A DNA stretch of 8,476 nt, taken from NCBI GenBank assembly GCA_016776705.1, contig JADHSW010000128.1, forward strand, positions 1 through 8,476, read 5' to 3'. Positions 1 through 6,306 of the stretch are shown in pieces. The notes beneath the pieces were generated by a model that saw only the letters and a list, made by a program, of their open reading frames with translations, ran no database searches and was not told where the DNA came from. Every line of letters begins with the position of its first letter. The first letter of the stretch is position 1. The translations under genes and the position numbers were made by a program. This DNA comes from Rhodospirillales bacterium. GTDB lineage: Bacteria; Pseudomonadota; Alphaproteobacteria; Rhodospirillales; JABHCV01.

Positions 1-1491
1 CAACAAATGCGGAATGCCCTCATATACGGATAGTTCCAGCATCTTGGGGTCGATCATGATCAGCTTACACTCGTCCGGCGATAGCTGGTACAGCAGGGAC
101 AGGATCATCGTATTGATGCCAACAGACTTGCCCGAGCCTGTCGTGCCCGCGATCAACAAGTGTGGCATGCGCGCCAAATCCACGGTAACCGGCAAGCCGC
201 CAATATCCTTGCCCAGGGCCATATTCAGCTTTCCGCCCGAGCGTTCAAACGAGTCAGAGGCCAGCAATTCACGCAAGTAGACCATTTCGCGCTCAACATT
301 AGGCAGCTCAATACCAATAACATTGCGCCCGGGAACAACCGCAACACGGACCGATACCGCGCTCATGGAGCGGGCAATATCGTCGCTTAAACCGATAACC
401 CGGGATGTCTTGGTTCCCGGTGCGGGTTCAAGCTCATACAGGGTGACGACAGGGCCGGGATGAACTTTTATAATGTCGCCACGGACCCCGAAATCATCGA
501 GTACTGATTCCAGAAGCTTGGCGTTCTGTTGCAGGGAATCCTTGTTGACCCTGGTTGCGGCCTTACCCTGCGGTGGCGCTTCCAGCAGATCGTGGGGCGG
601 CAATTCGAAGTCGTCTCCGGGCACCAGATCAAGGGTGCGTTGGCGTTTAGCGACGGCATTGCGTCCGACTTTTGGGGTTGCGGCTTTCGGCGCGACTTTT
701 GGAGGGGTCGCCCTTTTTGCGCCGGTGGCAATGTTTACCGCCGCGCGCTCAGCGGTTTCAGCCCGGGACGAGGGAACGGGTAACTTGGAAGCAATGGGTG
801 TAGATGTCAGCCAGGAATACAGCCTCAGTAATGTTGCACTGACAAGATTCGATCCGCGTCTGGCCGTATTGGTCATGCTATTTCCAACATGTCGCCATTC
901 CTGAACGCTAAGCCCCAGCACGGTGATCAGGGCTACGGCGCCGGGAAGGGCGGCAAAAAGCGCCAGCATCCATCCTTCGACAACAGTGCTAAAACCAAGC
1001 CCCATCGCGGCGGCGTTAAGCAGGGCCGTTCCACGTTCCAGCAACACAGTACCGATGACGCCGCCAAGTCGTGTGGCCAGCGGCCAACCGGAAGGAATGG
1101 GCAACGCGCTCAGGCTCATGGAAACAAGCATCAGGGCAAGCAAGCCCAGACTCAAACGAGCCCAGATCATGGTGGGTGGGTGTTTGCGCATGGTTTGCAC
1201 ACCCCAGACTACGAGAATCAGGGCGGGCACTGCGCCAACAATCCCCAGTGATTGCAGCAGCAGGTCCGATAAATAAGCGCCCGCTATACCAAGCAGATTG
1301 CCAGGATTGCTGTCGGCGGCGCTATTCAGGGATGGATCGCCCGGAGCGTAGGACAAAAGGGCGACGAGAAGCAGCAATCCACTCAACCCCACGCTAAGGC
1401 CAAGGATCTCGCTGATCCGCCTTTTAAGGAATTCAGTCACGCTTTCAGGCAAAATCGAGCCAGCGCCGGGATTGGTCATAATTCTAGCCAT
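1..1491 (-). CDS. ftsK: DNA translocase FtsK, N-terminal part (cut by window edge)
   Basis: Membrane-anchored DNA pump that moves chromosome termini through the division septum and supports XerCD dimer resolution. The frame is open for 497 codons to the window edge. Residues about 30-195 contain several hydrophobic segments, fitting the FtsK four-helix membrane domain. Residues about 200-315 form a short linker rich in Ala, Pro, Lys and Arg, much shorter than in E. coli FtsK. The alpha domain follows (about 318-400), then the start of the RecA-like beta domain. The Walker A motif GTTGSGKS is at 449-456 (Lys455), and LIMIDPK with Asp481 forms the Walker B region. The rest of the ATPase and the gamma DNA-recognition domain lie outside the window. 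The ATG at 1491 is chosen because TTAGG precedes it; an in-frame ATG at 1479 is possible but has no ribosome site. The gene is 35 bp downstream of the aminotransferase on the same strand. Confidence 0.96.
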   Translation of the reverse strand, partial: MARIMTNPGAGSILPESVTEFLKRRISEILGLSVGLSGLLLLVALLSYAPGDPSLNSAADSNPGNLLGIAGAYLSDLLLQSLGIVGAVPALILVVWGVQTMRKHPPTMIWARLSLGLLALMLVSMSLSALPIPSGWPLATRLGGVIGTVLLERGTALLNAAAMGLGFSTVVEGWMLALFAALPGAVALITVLGLSVQEWRHVGNSMTNTARRGSNLVSATLLRLYSWLTSTPIASKLPVPSSRAETAERAAVNIATGAKRATPPKVAPKAATPKVGRNAVAKRQRTLDLVPGDDFELPPHDLLEAPPQGKAATRVNKDSLQQNAKLLESVLDDFGVRGDIIKVHPGPVVTLYELEPAPGTKTSRVIGLSDDIARSMSAVSVRVAVVPGRNVIGIELPNVEREMVYLRELLASDSFERSGGKLNMALGKDIGGLPVTVDLARMPHLLIAGTTGSGKSVGINTMILSLLYQLSPDECKLIMIDPKMLELSVYEGIPHLL

Positions 1492-1498
1492 GACCTAA

Positions 1499-1538
1499 GT
1501 TCTACGACACCAGTGTTTACAAGACCTTAACGTAGAAC
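1499..1538 (-). repeat. inverted repeat at aminotransferase-ftsK junction
   Basis: GTTCTACG (1499-1506) and CGTAGAAC (1531-1538) are perfect 8-bp inverted arms around 24 nt. In the minus-strand RNA the aminotransferase stop codon lies in the loop and the distal arm ends just before the ftsK ribosome site. A smaller ACAC/GTGT hairpin can form inside the loop. No U-tract follows, so a typical intrinsic terminator is unlikely. Its function is unknown; it could be an RNA processing or translation-coupling element. Confidence 0.5.
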
Positions 1539-2741
1539 CTTAAGAATTCCCTCAAGGGCGATTTTTGTGATTTCGGGGGGGTGAACCAGGGCGACCCGGA
1601 TGTAGTCTTTCCCCGGGTTGGAGCCGTCTGGCTGGGTGCGCGACAGGTAGGCTCCGGGAAGAACCCTTAACGCCGCCTGAGCCCATAATTTTTTCGCCGC
1701 TTCCTCGCCACCACCCTGGGCGGCAACGTCAAGCCAAAGGAAAAAACCGCCAGCCGGTCTTTGGTATCCAAAATGTCCTTTTAGCAACTGATCGGAAAGA
1801 TCGAATTTTTGCCGATAAAGGGCGCGATTTTCTTCAACGTGGGCTTCGTCCCGCCATAGTGCGGCGGAGGCGGCCATGATCGGAAGGGGCATTGTGGCGC
1901 CGCCAAAACTGCGCAGACGTTTAAAGGCTTTAATCAGTCTTGCGTCACCGGCAACGAAGCCGGAGCGAAGCCCCGGCGCACTTGAACGCTTCGACAGGGA
2001 GTGGAAAATCAGGACATTGTCCATGCCGCCCAGCTGCTGGCAAATCTCTGCACCACCTGCGGGAGGGCGGTCACTGTAAATCTCGCTGTAACATTCATCC
2101 AGGGCCAGAACAAAGCCGTATTTATGCGCCAGTTCTATCGCCTTTTTAAGGTAGGCGGCATCGGCCACCGTTCCTTGCGGGTTGGATGGCGTGCACAGGT
2201 ACATGATTGCTGTGCGCGAAAGTGTCTTATCGTCCAGCGACTCAAGGTCGGGAAGGAATCCGTTTTCCCGGGTTGCCGCCATGGTGACGGGTTCGGCCCC
2301 GGACATTTCGGCGGCACCTGAATAGACATGATAAAGCGGATTTGGGAACAGTACAGCCGGACGCGCTTCAGAAACCGAGGCATCAACGGCCAGCAAAGCA
2401 GCCATAAACAGGGCTTCTCGGGTACCGACAACAGGCAGGATTTGTGACTCCGCATCGATAAAGCCCTGGGGTAGCCCGAAGCGTCGATTCAGCCAATCTG
2501 CGACGGCGGCGCGGAAATCGGGAGTTCCATCAATGGGTGGATAGCGGTCCCAAAAATCGGCATTGGCGCCCAAAGTCTGGCTAATCAGGGATGGCGGGGT
2601 GTGTTTGGGCTCACCAATGGACAGCGCCAGCGGGGCGATGCCGGCGGGCGGTGCGATCGGGTCAAGCAGGGCGCGCAGACTATCGAATGGATAGTCGCTT
2701 AAATTTACAGCCCTGGGGTTAAGTGTCGGGACTTTAATCAT
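1527..2741 (-). CDS. class I/II PLP-dependent aminotransferase (DapC-like)
   Basis: A 404-residue fold-type I aminotransferase, expected to be cytoplasmic and to exchange an amino group between an amino acid and a 2-oxo acid. Visible family residues are VVGTREA (104-110), SNP with Asn187, LALDECYSE with Asp215 and Tyr218 contacting the cofactor, SLSKRSS with Lys251 as the Schiff-base lysine, GLRSGF at 257-262, and Arg382 as the likely carboxylate-binding arginine. The protein is full length and intact. It resembles the group often annotated as succinyldiaminopimelate or LL-diaminopimelate aminotransferase, which would place it in lysine and peptidoglycan precursor synthesis, but the substrate cannot be fixed from sequence alone. 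It sits between an ammonium transporter and ftsK on the same strand. The ATG at 2741 has no Shine-Dalgarno sequence; a possible promoter lies directly upstream. Confidence 0.9.
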   Translation of the reverse strand: MIKVPTLNPRAVNLSDYPFDSLRALLDPIAPPAGIAPLALSIGEPKHTPPSLISQTLGANADFWDRYPPIDGTPDFRAAVADWLNRRFGLPQGFIDAESQILPVVGTREALFMAALLAVDASVSEARPAVLFPNPLYHVYSGAAEMSGAEPVTMAATRENGFLPDLESLDDKTLSRTAIMYLCTPSNPQGTVADAAYLKKAIELAHKYGFVLALDECYSEIYSDRPPAGGAEICQQLGGMDNVLIFHSLSKRSSAPGLRSGFVAGDARLIKAFKRLRSFGGATMPLPIMAASAALWRDEAHVEENRALYRQKFDLSDQLLKGHFGYQRPAGGFFLWLDVAAQGGGEEAAKKLWAQAALRVLPGAYLSRTQPDGSNPGKDYIRVALVHPPEITKIALEGILKVLR

Positions 2742-2748
2742 GGCGCGG

Positions 2749-2776
2749 ATATTAGCGTATCAGGCGAAAGGAACAA
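2749..2776 (-). promoter_or_regulatory. possible housekeeping promoter of the aminotransferase gene
   Basis: On the minus strand TTGTTC (2771-2776) and TAATAT (2749-2754) are 16 bp apart, a loose -35/-10 pair. The -10 hexamer ends only 7 nt before the ATG, so the transcript would start at or next to the start codon. This fits the missing ribosome site. The -35 box overlaps an arm of the hairpin at 2771-2802. The match is imperfect and tentative. Confidence 0.3.
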
Positions 2777-2802
2777 GGGCCTCAGTAAAGAGACCCTTGT
2801 TC
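2771..2802 (-). terminator. hairpin downstream of the orphan amt gene, probable weak terminator
   Basis: GAACAAGGG (2771-2779) pairs perfectly with CCCTTGTTC (2794-2802). The stem can continue by CTC/GAG across one C-A mismatch, leaving a 6-nt loop. It lies 26 bp beyond the stop codon of the transporter at 2829. The following minus-strand bases (CTTTCGCC) are poor in T, so termination may be partial or may need Rho. Confidence 0.5.
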
Positions 2803-2809
2803 TGGTACC

Positions 2810-2828
2810 CCCTTGTTTGCCTCAAGGG
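2810..2828 (-). repeat. small hairpin abutting the amt stop codon
   Basis: CCCTTG (2810-2815) and CAAGGG (2823-2828) form a 6-bp stem with a 7-nt loop directly after the transporter stop codon. Its CAAGGG arm recurs in the next hairpin (2771-2802), so the two structures could exchange partners. Confidence 0.35.
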
Positions 2829-4058
2829 TTATCCCTTAACATCGTCTTCCGGATAAGCGCCGATGTGATGCAGGGACAAATCCGCGCCCTGGAATTCCTG
2901 CTCTTCGGTGAGGCGAATGCCGATACTTGCTTTAAGTCCGCCGTAGACAATAAATCCTGCGATCGTAGCGAAGACCACGCCGCACAGGCTGCCGACCAGT
3001 TGTGCCATAAAACTGACACCGCCAAGCCCGCCCAGGGCTTCCAAACCGAAAATACCGGCGGCGATGCCGCCCCAAAGTCCGCACATGCCGTGCAAGGGCC
3101 AGACACCAAGCACGTCATCAATTTTCCAGCGGTTCTGGCATTGATTAAAACCCCAGACAAACAAGGCGCCAGCGGCGCTGCCGACAAAAAGTGCGCCGAT
3201 GGGATGCATGATGTCTGATCCGGCGCAAACGGCGACCAGGCCGGCAAGCGCGCCGTTATGGACAAAGCCCGGGTCGTTGCGTCCGACAACAAGGGCGGCG
3301 AGAATTCCGCCAACCATAGCCATCAGGGAATTCATGGCGACAAGGCCGCTGACACCCTCCAGGCTTTGGGCGCTCATGACATTAAAGCCAAACCAGCCAA
3401 CTGCCAAAATCCACGACCCCAATGCAAGAAACGGGATATTAGATGGCGGGATGCCAATCACCCGCCCGTCATTGCGATAGCGTCCCATACGCGCCCCGAG
3501 CAGGATAACCGCCCCAAACGCCAGCCAGCCGCCGACGGCATGAACAACAATTGAACCGGCGAAATCGTGAAAGGCGAAGCCGAAGCTTTCCGTCATCCAG
3601 TCCTGAAAACCAAGTCTGGAACCCCAGACCATGCCTTCAAAGGTCGGGTAAATGACGCCGACGATGATAGCCGTGGCTAAGAGTTGCGGCCAGAATTTGG
3701 CTCGCTCGGCAATACCGCCGGAAATAATCGCCGGAATGGCGGCGGCGAATGTCATCAGGAAAAAGAATTTGACCAGATCATAACCGCTGGCGGCGAATGC
3801 ATACCCCTCGCCGTTTCCACCAACCAAATTCCTGGCGCTGTACATGAAGTTTATGCCGTAAGCGACCATGTAACCGATAAAAAAGTAAATTACGGTCGAC
3901 ATCGCCAGATCGACGATGATCTTGACCAATGCGTTAACCTGGTTCTTGCGGCGCACGGTGCCGACTTCAAGAAAGGCGAAGCCTGAATGCATCGCCAGAA
4001 CCATAACCGCCCCGATGAGCACAAAAAAAACATCGGCGCCCGATTGAATTGCTTGCAT
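2829..4058 (-). CDS. amt: ammonium transporter, Amt family (not glnK-linked)
   Basis: A 409-residue inner-membrane ammonium channel of the Amt/Mep/Rh family. There is no cleavable leader: the first hydrophobic segment begins about residue 10, and about 11 segments follow, as in mature Amt proteins. Pore residues known from E. coli AmtB are all recognisable: Phe104 and Phe225 (phenylalanine gate), Trp145, Asp165 in HDFAGS, the twin histidines His173 and His323, and Ser229. The C-terminal tail (RLTEEQEFQGADLS, ending near GAYPEDD) keeps the family shape of the cytoplasmic region that contacts PII/GlnK. An excellent ribosome site (GGGGAG) precedes the ATG at 4058. It is separated from the second transporter by a terminator and a sigma-54-type promoter, so it is its own transcription unit. 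It differs clearly from the second transporter and does not look like a recent duplicate. Confidence 0.96.
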   Translation of the reverse strand: MQAIQSGADVFFVLIGAVMVLAMHSGFAFLEVGTVRRKNQVNALVKIIVDLAMSTVIYFFIGYMVAYGINFMYSARNLVGGNGEGYAFAASGYDLVKFFFLMTFAAAIPAIISGGIAERAKFWPQLLATAIIVGVIYPTFEGMVWGSRLGFQDWMTESFGFAFHDFAGSIVVHAVGGWLAFGAVILLGARMGRYRNDGRVIGIPPSNIPFLALGSWILAVGWFGFNVMSAQSLEGVSGLVAMNSLMAMVGGILAALVVGRNDPGFVHNGALAGLVAVCAGSDIMHPIGALFVGSAAGALFVWGFNQCQNRWKIDDVLGVWPLHGMCGLWGGIAAGIFGLEALGGLGGVSFMAQLVGSLCGVVFATIAGFIVYGGLKASIGIRLTEEQEFQGADLSLHHIGAYPEDDVKG

Positions 4059-4127
4059 GTTCTTCTCCCCAGAAGATGTCAGAATCTGATAAAGGCTTCC
4101 CGAAAACGGGATAGTGCGCGTAAAGAT

Positions 4128-4143
4128 TACAAGAAGCGTGCCA
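4128..4143 (-). promoter_or_regulatory. sigma-54 (-24/-12) promoter of the orphan amt gene
   Basis: The minus strand reads TGGCACGCTTCTTGTA, matching the RpoN consensus TGGCACG-N4-TTGC(A/T) except for T in place of C in the -12 element. The predicted start is near 4118, giving a leader of about 60 nt before the ATG at 4058. RpoN promoters need an activator such as NtrC, which fits nitrogen-limited expression of an ammonium transporter. Confidence 0.75.
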
Positions 4144-4203
4144 GTTGAGACGTGGGCGCGGAACGGGTTGAGAACAAAGAGGGAAACGACTTATGAGAGA
4201 GTT

Positions 4204-4227
4204 TATTGCCATACCGAAACGGCAATA
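4204..4227. promoter_or_regulatory. inverted repeat at enhancer distance, possible activator site
   Basis: TATTGCC (4204-4210) and GGCAATA (4221-4227) are perfect 7-bp arms around 10 nt. The centre is roughly 98 bp upstream of the predicted sigma-54 start, where an NtrC-type enhancer would be expected. The arms do not match the classical TGCACC-N5-GGTGCA consensus, so the bound protein is uncertain. Confidence 0.4.
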
Positions 4228-4229
4228 TA

Positions 4230-4246
4230 TGCTAAATAATAATGCA
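4230..4246. promoter_or_regulatory. weak NtrC-like half-site pair (TGC-N11-GCA)
   Basis: TGC and GCA are separated by exactly 11 nt, the spacing of NtrC sites, but inner positions match poorly. It lies next to the inverted repeat at 4204-4227 and upstream of the sigma-54 promoter. The sequence is AT-rich, so chance occurrence is quite possible. Confidence 0.2.
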
Positions 4247-4277
4247 ATACACAGGCGTGTGGTTAAAAAACAGGCAA

Positions 4278-4315
4278 AACAGGGCCCGTAAGGCGAAAGT
4301 CTTACGGGCCCTGTT
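4278..4315 (-). terminator. intrinsic terminator of the glnK-amtB operon
   Basis: AACAGGGCCCGTAAG (4278-4292) and its exact complement (4301-4315) give a 15-bp GC-rich perfect stem with an 8-nt loop. In the minus-strand transcript it is followed by TTGCCTGTTTTTT. It lies 22 bp past the stop codon of the transporter at 4338. The T-rich side shows it acts on leftward transcription, separating the glnK-amtB operon from the next amt gene. Confidence 0.9.
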
Positions 4316-4337
4316 ATTTAGAAGGGTTAGGGGAGAA

Positions 4338-5669
4338 TTATACGGTCTGCGACCCCCTTCCAAATTCGGGATAAGCTTCCATGCCGAGCTCTGCTTGATC
4401 CAGGCCCATCATTTCGTCTTCTTCACTTACGCGGATGCCCATGGTGAATTTCAAAACCAGCCAGGCGATCATGCTCAATCCAAAGACGAAACCACCAACG
4501 CTGACAACGCCAATCAACTGATTCATGAAGGTTGCGCTATCGTTGGTAAGTGGAACCGCGAGGGTGCCCCAGATACCGCAAACAAGGTGAACAGAAACCG
4601 CACCGACAACATCGTCAATTTTAAGCCTGTCGAGCAGGGGTACCGCGAAGACAACCAGAACACCGCCAACGGCGCCAATCATGAAGGCCGATGACAGGGT
4701 TGGTGTATCTGGTGCGGCTGTAATGCTGACCAGACCGGCAAGGGCACCGTTCAGCACCATCGTCAGATCGACCTTCTTGTAGATAAGCTGGGTCATGATC
4801 AGGGCTGCGATTACACCACCGACAGCCGCCATGTTGGTGTTGATGTAGATGGTTGAAATCGCAACGGCGTCAGCAGCGCTGCCAAGGGCAAGCTGAGAGC
4901 CACCGTTGAAGCCGAACCAGCCGAGCCACAGGATGAAAGTACCAAGCGTTGCCATGGGCAGGTTGGAGCCGGGAAGCGGGTGAACGCCACCGGAGACAAA
5001 TTTGCCTTTACGCGCGCCCAAAACGATGGCCCCGGCAAGAGCCGCCCAGCCACCGGCCGAGTGAACAATTGTGGAACCGGCAAAATCGGAGAAGCCCAAT
5101 TCGGCGAGCCAGCCACCACCCCACTGCCAGGCGCCCTGGATCGGGTAAATGACGGCAGCCATAAAGGCGACGAAGATCAGGAAAGGCCATAGCTTGATGC
5201 GCTCAGCGATCGTTCCCGATACGATTGAAGCTGTGGTGGCAACGAAGACCATCTGGAAGAACCAATCGGATTCAGCAGCGTAGCCACCATCGAAGTTGCC
5301 TGCCAGGGCATCGGTATTGTCGCCGGACCATGGCATGAAGGTGCCGATAAAGCCGCCATCAACGCCGGCATACATGGCGTTGTATCCGACCAGATAGAAC
5401 ATGAAGCCGGCAACGGCATAAAGTGAAATGTTCTTCAGGCAGATTGTTGCAACATTTTTGGAACGAACCAGCCCCGATTCCAGCATAGCGAAACCAGCTG
5501 CCATGAACATCACCAGGAAGCCATGGATCAAAAAGGATAACGTATTAAAAATATAGGCGGTTTCAGAAACTTCTCCGGCTTCAGCGCTGGTGCCGGAAAT
5601 CATGGAAAGCCCGATGGTGGCGATGCCGACGTAAGCACTAAGTCGTGATTTGTTCGAAAATTTGTACAT
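4338..5669 (-). CDS. amtB: ammonium transporter AmtB, glnK-linked
   Basis: A 443-residue Amt-family channel that moves ammonium across the inner membrane. Residues 1-31 look like a cleavable signal peptide (basic start, hydrophobic core, SAEA before the mature end), as in E. coli AmtB, and about 11 membrane segments follow. Recognisable pore residues are Phe142 and Phe254, Trp183, Asp195 in SDFAGS, the twin histidines His203 and His361, and Ser258. The tail (RVSEEDEMMGLDQAE, then EAYPEFGRG) matches the cytoplasmic region that binds GlnK. The frame stays open upstream to 5837, but that stretch overlaps glnK in another frame; the ATG at 5669 is chosen because AGGAGA stands 6 nt before it and the signal peptide starts there. 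Only 16 bp separate it from glnK, so the two are co-transcribed and end at the terminator at 4278-4315. Confidence 0.97.
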   Translation of the reverse strand: MYKFSNKSRLSAYVGIATIGLSMISGTSAEAGEVSETAYIFNTLSFLIHGFLVMFMAAGFAMLESGLVRSKNVATICLKNISLYAVAGFMFYLVGYNAMYAGVDGGFIGTFMPWSGDNTDALAGNFDGGYAAESDWFFQMVFVATTASIVSGTIAERIKLWPFLIFVAFMAAVIYPIQGAWQWGGGWLAELGFSDFAGSTIVHSAGGWAALAGAIVLGARKGKFVSGGVHPLPGSNLPMATLGTFILWLGWFGFNGGSQLALGSAADAVAISTIYINTNMAAVGGVIAALIMTQLIYKKVDLTMVLNGALAGLVSITAAPDTPTLSSAFMIGAVGGVLVVFAVPLLDRLKIDDVVGAVSVHLVCGIWGTLAVPLTNDSATFMNQLIGVVSVGGFVFGLSMIAWLVLKFTMGIRVSEEDEMMGLDQAELGMEAYPEFGRGSQTV

Positions 5670-5675
5670 TGATTT

Positions 5676-5681
5676 TCTCCT
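5676..5681 (-). promoter_or_regulatory. ribosome binding site of amtB (decides the start)
   Basis: AGGAGA lies 6 nt before the ATG at 5669, in the short gap after the glnK stop codon. It supports the 443-residue form over the longer open frame starting inside glnK. Confidence 0.85.
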
Positions 5682-5685
5682 GGCC

Positions 5686-6024
5686 CTACAAGGCGTCTTT
5701 GTCGGCTTCGCCGGTCCGGATGCGGACCACCGAAGAGATGTCGTAGACGAAAATTTTGCCGTCACCGATCTTGCCGGTTTGTGCTGCCGCTTTGATGGCT
5801 TCAACGATGCCCTCAACCATGTCATCGTTGGCGGCAATTTCCATTTTTACTTTGGGAAGAAAGTGGACGGTGTATTCCGCGCCACGATAAATCTCGGCGT
5901 GGCCCTTTTGCCTGCCGAAGCCCTTGACCTCAGTTACGGTCATTCCTTCAACACCCAATACGGAAAGGGCCTCGCGGACATCGTCCAGCTTGAAGGGTTT
6001 AATAACTGCCATGATCAGCTTCAT
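5686..6024 (-). CDS. glnK: nitrogen regulatory protein P-II, GlnK/GlnZ type
   Basis: A 112-residue PII signal-transduction protein, full length. It forms a trimer that reads 2-oxoglutarate and ATP/ADP and controls partners including the Amt channel. The T-loop carries GFGRQKGH (35-42) with Gln39 and RGAEY with Tyr51, the uridylylation site used by GlnD. The signature TGKIGDGKIFV (83-93) and the RIRTGEADKDAL tail are typical. The MKLIMAVIKPFKLDDVREAL start resembles Azospirillum GlnZ more than GlnB. Residue 54 is His, not the Asp usual in GlnB, again favouring the GlnK/GlnZ group. It is first in an operon with amtB, the classic glnK-amtB arrangement, which implies membrane sequestration of PII by AmtB when ammonium rises. 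AAGGG precedes the ATG at 6024. A sigma-54-type promoter lies about 110 bp upstream. Confidence 0.97.
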   Translation of the reverse strand: MKLIMAVIKPFKLDDVREALSVLGVEGMTVTEVKGFGRQKGHAEIYRGAEYTVHFLPKVKMEIAANDDMVEGIVEAIKAAAQTGKIGDGKIFVYDISSVVRIRTGEADKDAL

Positions 6025-6054
6025 AATGCTTGATCCCTTAATTGTTTGATGACG

Positions 6055-6069
6055 CCGCCCCGATGGCGG
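6055..6069 (-). other. small GC-rich hairpin in the glnK leader
   Basis: CCGCC (6055-6059) and GGCGG (6065-6069) form a 5-bp stem with a 5-nt loop in the predicted leader, about 30 nt before the glnK start. There is no evidence of function. Confidence 0.2.
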
Positions 6070-6132
6070 GCCTAGTTAGTGTCCATTTGCGCGCTAGATC
6101 AGTACTCTCGCACAGTGGCTCGAGGACTCTAT

Positions 6133-6148
6133 TTCAAGACTCGTGCCA
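6133..6148 (-). promoter_or_regulatory. sigma-54 (-24/-12) promoter of glnK-amtB
   Basis: The minus strand reads TGGCACGAGTCTTGAA, matching TGGCACG-N4-TTGC(A/T) except for A in place of C in the -12 element. The predicted start is near 6123, giving a leader of about 100 nt. The -24 block is identical to that before the other amt gene (4128-4143), suggesting that both units respond together to RpoN and an NtrC-type activator. Confidence 0.75.
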
Positions 6149-6224
6149 GATTCCTTGAAGTGACACAAAAAGCTTTAAAAACAAATGATTACCGCATAGA
6201 ATAAAGAGAGAACTTGAGCTTGAA

Positions 6225-6239
6225 GCATGCTGAAAATGC
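6225..6239. promoter_or_regulatory. possible NtrC-type site upstream of glnK
   Basis: GCAT-N7-ATGC has the GC-N11-GC spacing of NtrC sites and is centred about 109 bp upstream of the predicted glnK start. Only the outer bases fit the consensus. It overlaps the palindrome AGCATGCT (6224-6231). The DNA between it and the promoter contains A-tracts (about 6165-6184) that could bend the region. Confidence 0.25.
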
Positions 6240-6306
6240 CTAATTTTTATACATTTTATTATTATGCTTATTTTTTAATCAATAAAACGCGCTTTAGGTA
6301 AATGAA

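Noticed and set aside
468..1397. Short plus- and minus-strand frames within ftsK
   Set aside because: They overlap an uninterrupted ftsK frame with clear translocase motifs; their composition follows from GC-rich antisense reading.
2822..5419. Many open frames of 60-160 codons in other frames over the two transporter genes, e.g. 4242-4694 plus and 2817-3218 plus
   Set aside because: They are antisense or shifted shadows of well-supported genes, rich in Ala, Arg and Pro, without family motifs or convincing ribosome sites.
5670..5837. Longer open frame extending amtB upstream to an ATG at 5837
   Set aside because: It overlaps glnK in another frame, its translation looks nothing like a transporter, and a strong ribosome site and signal peptide mark the ATG at 5669.
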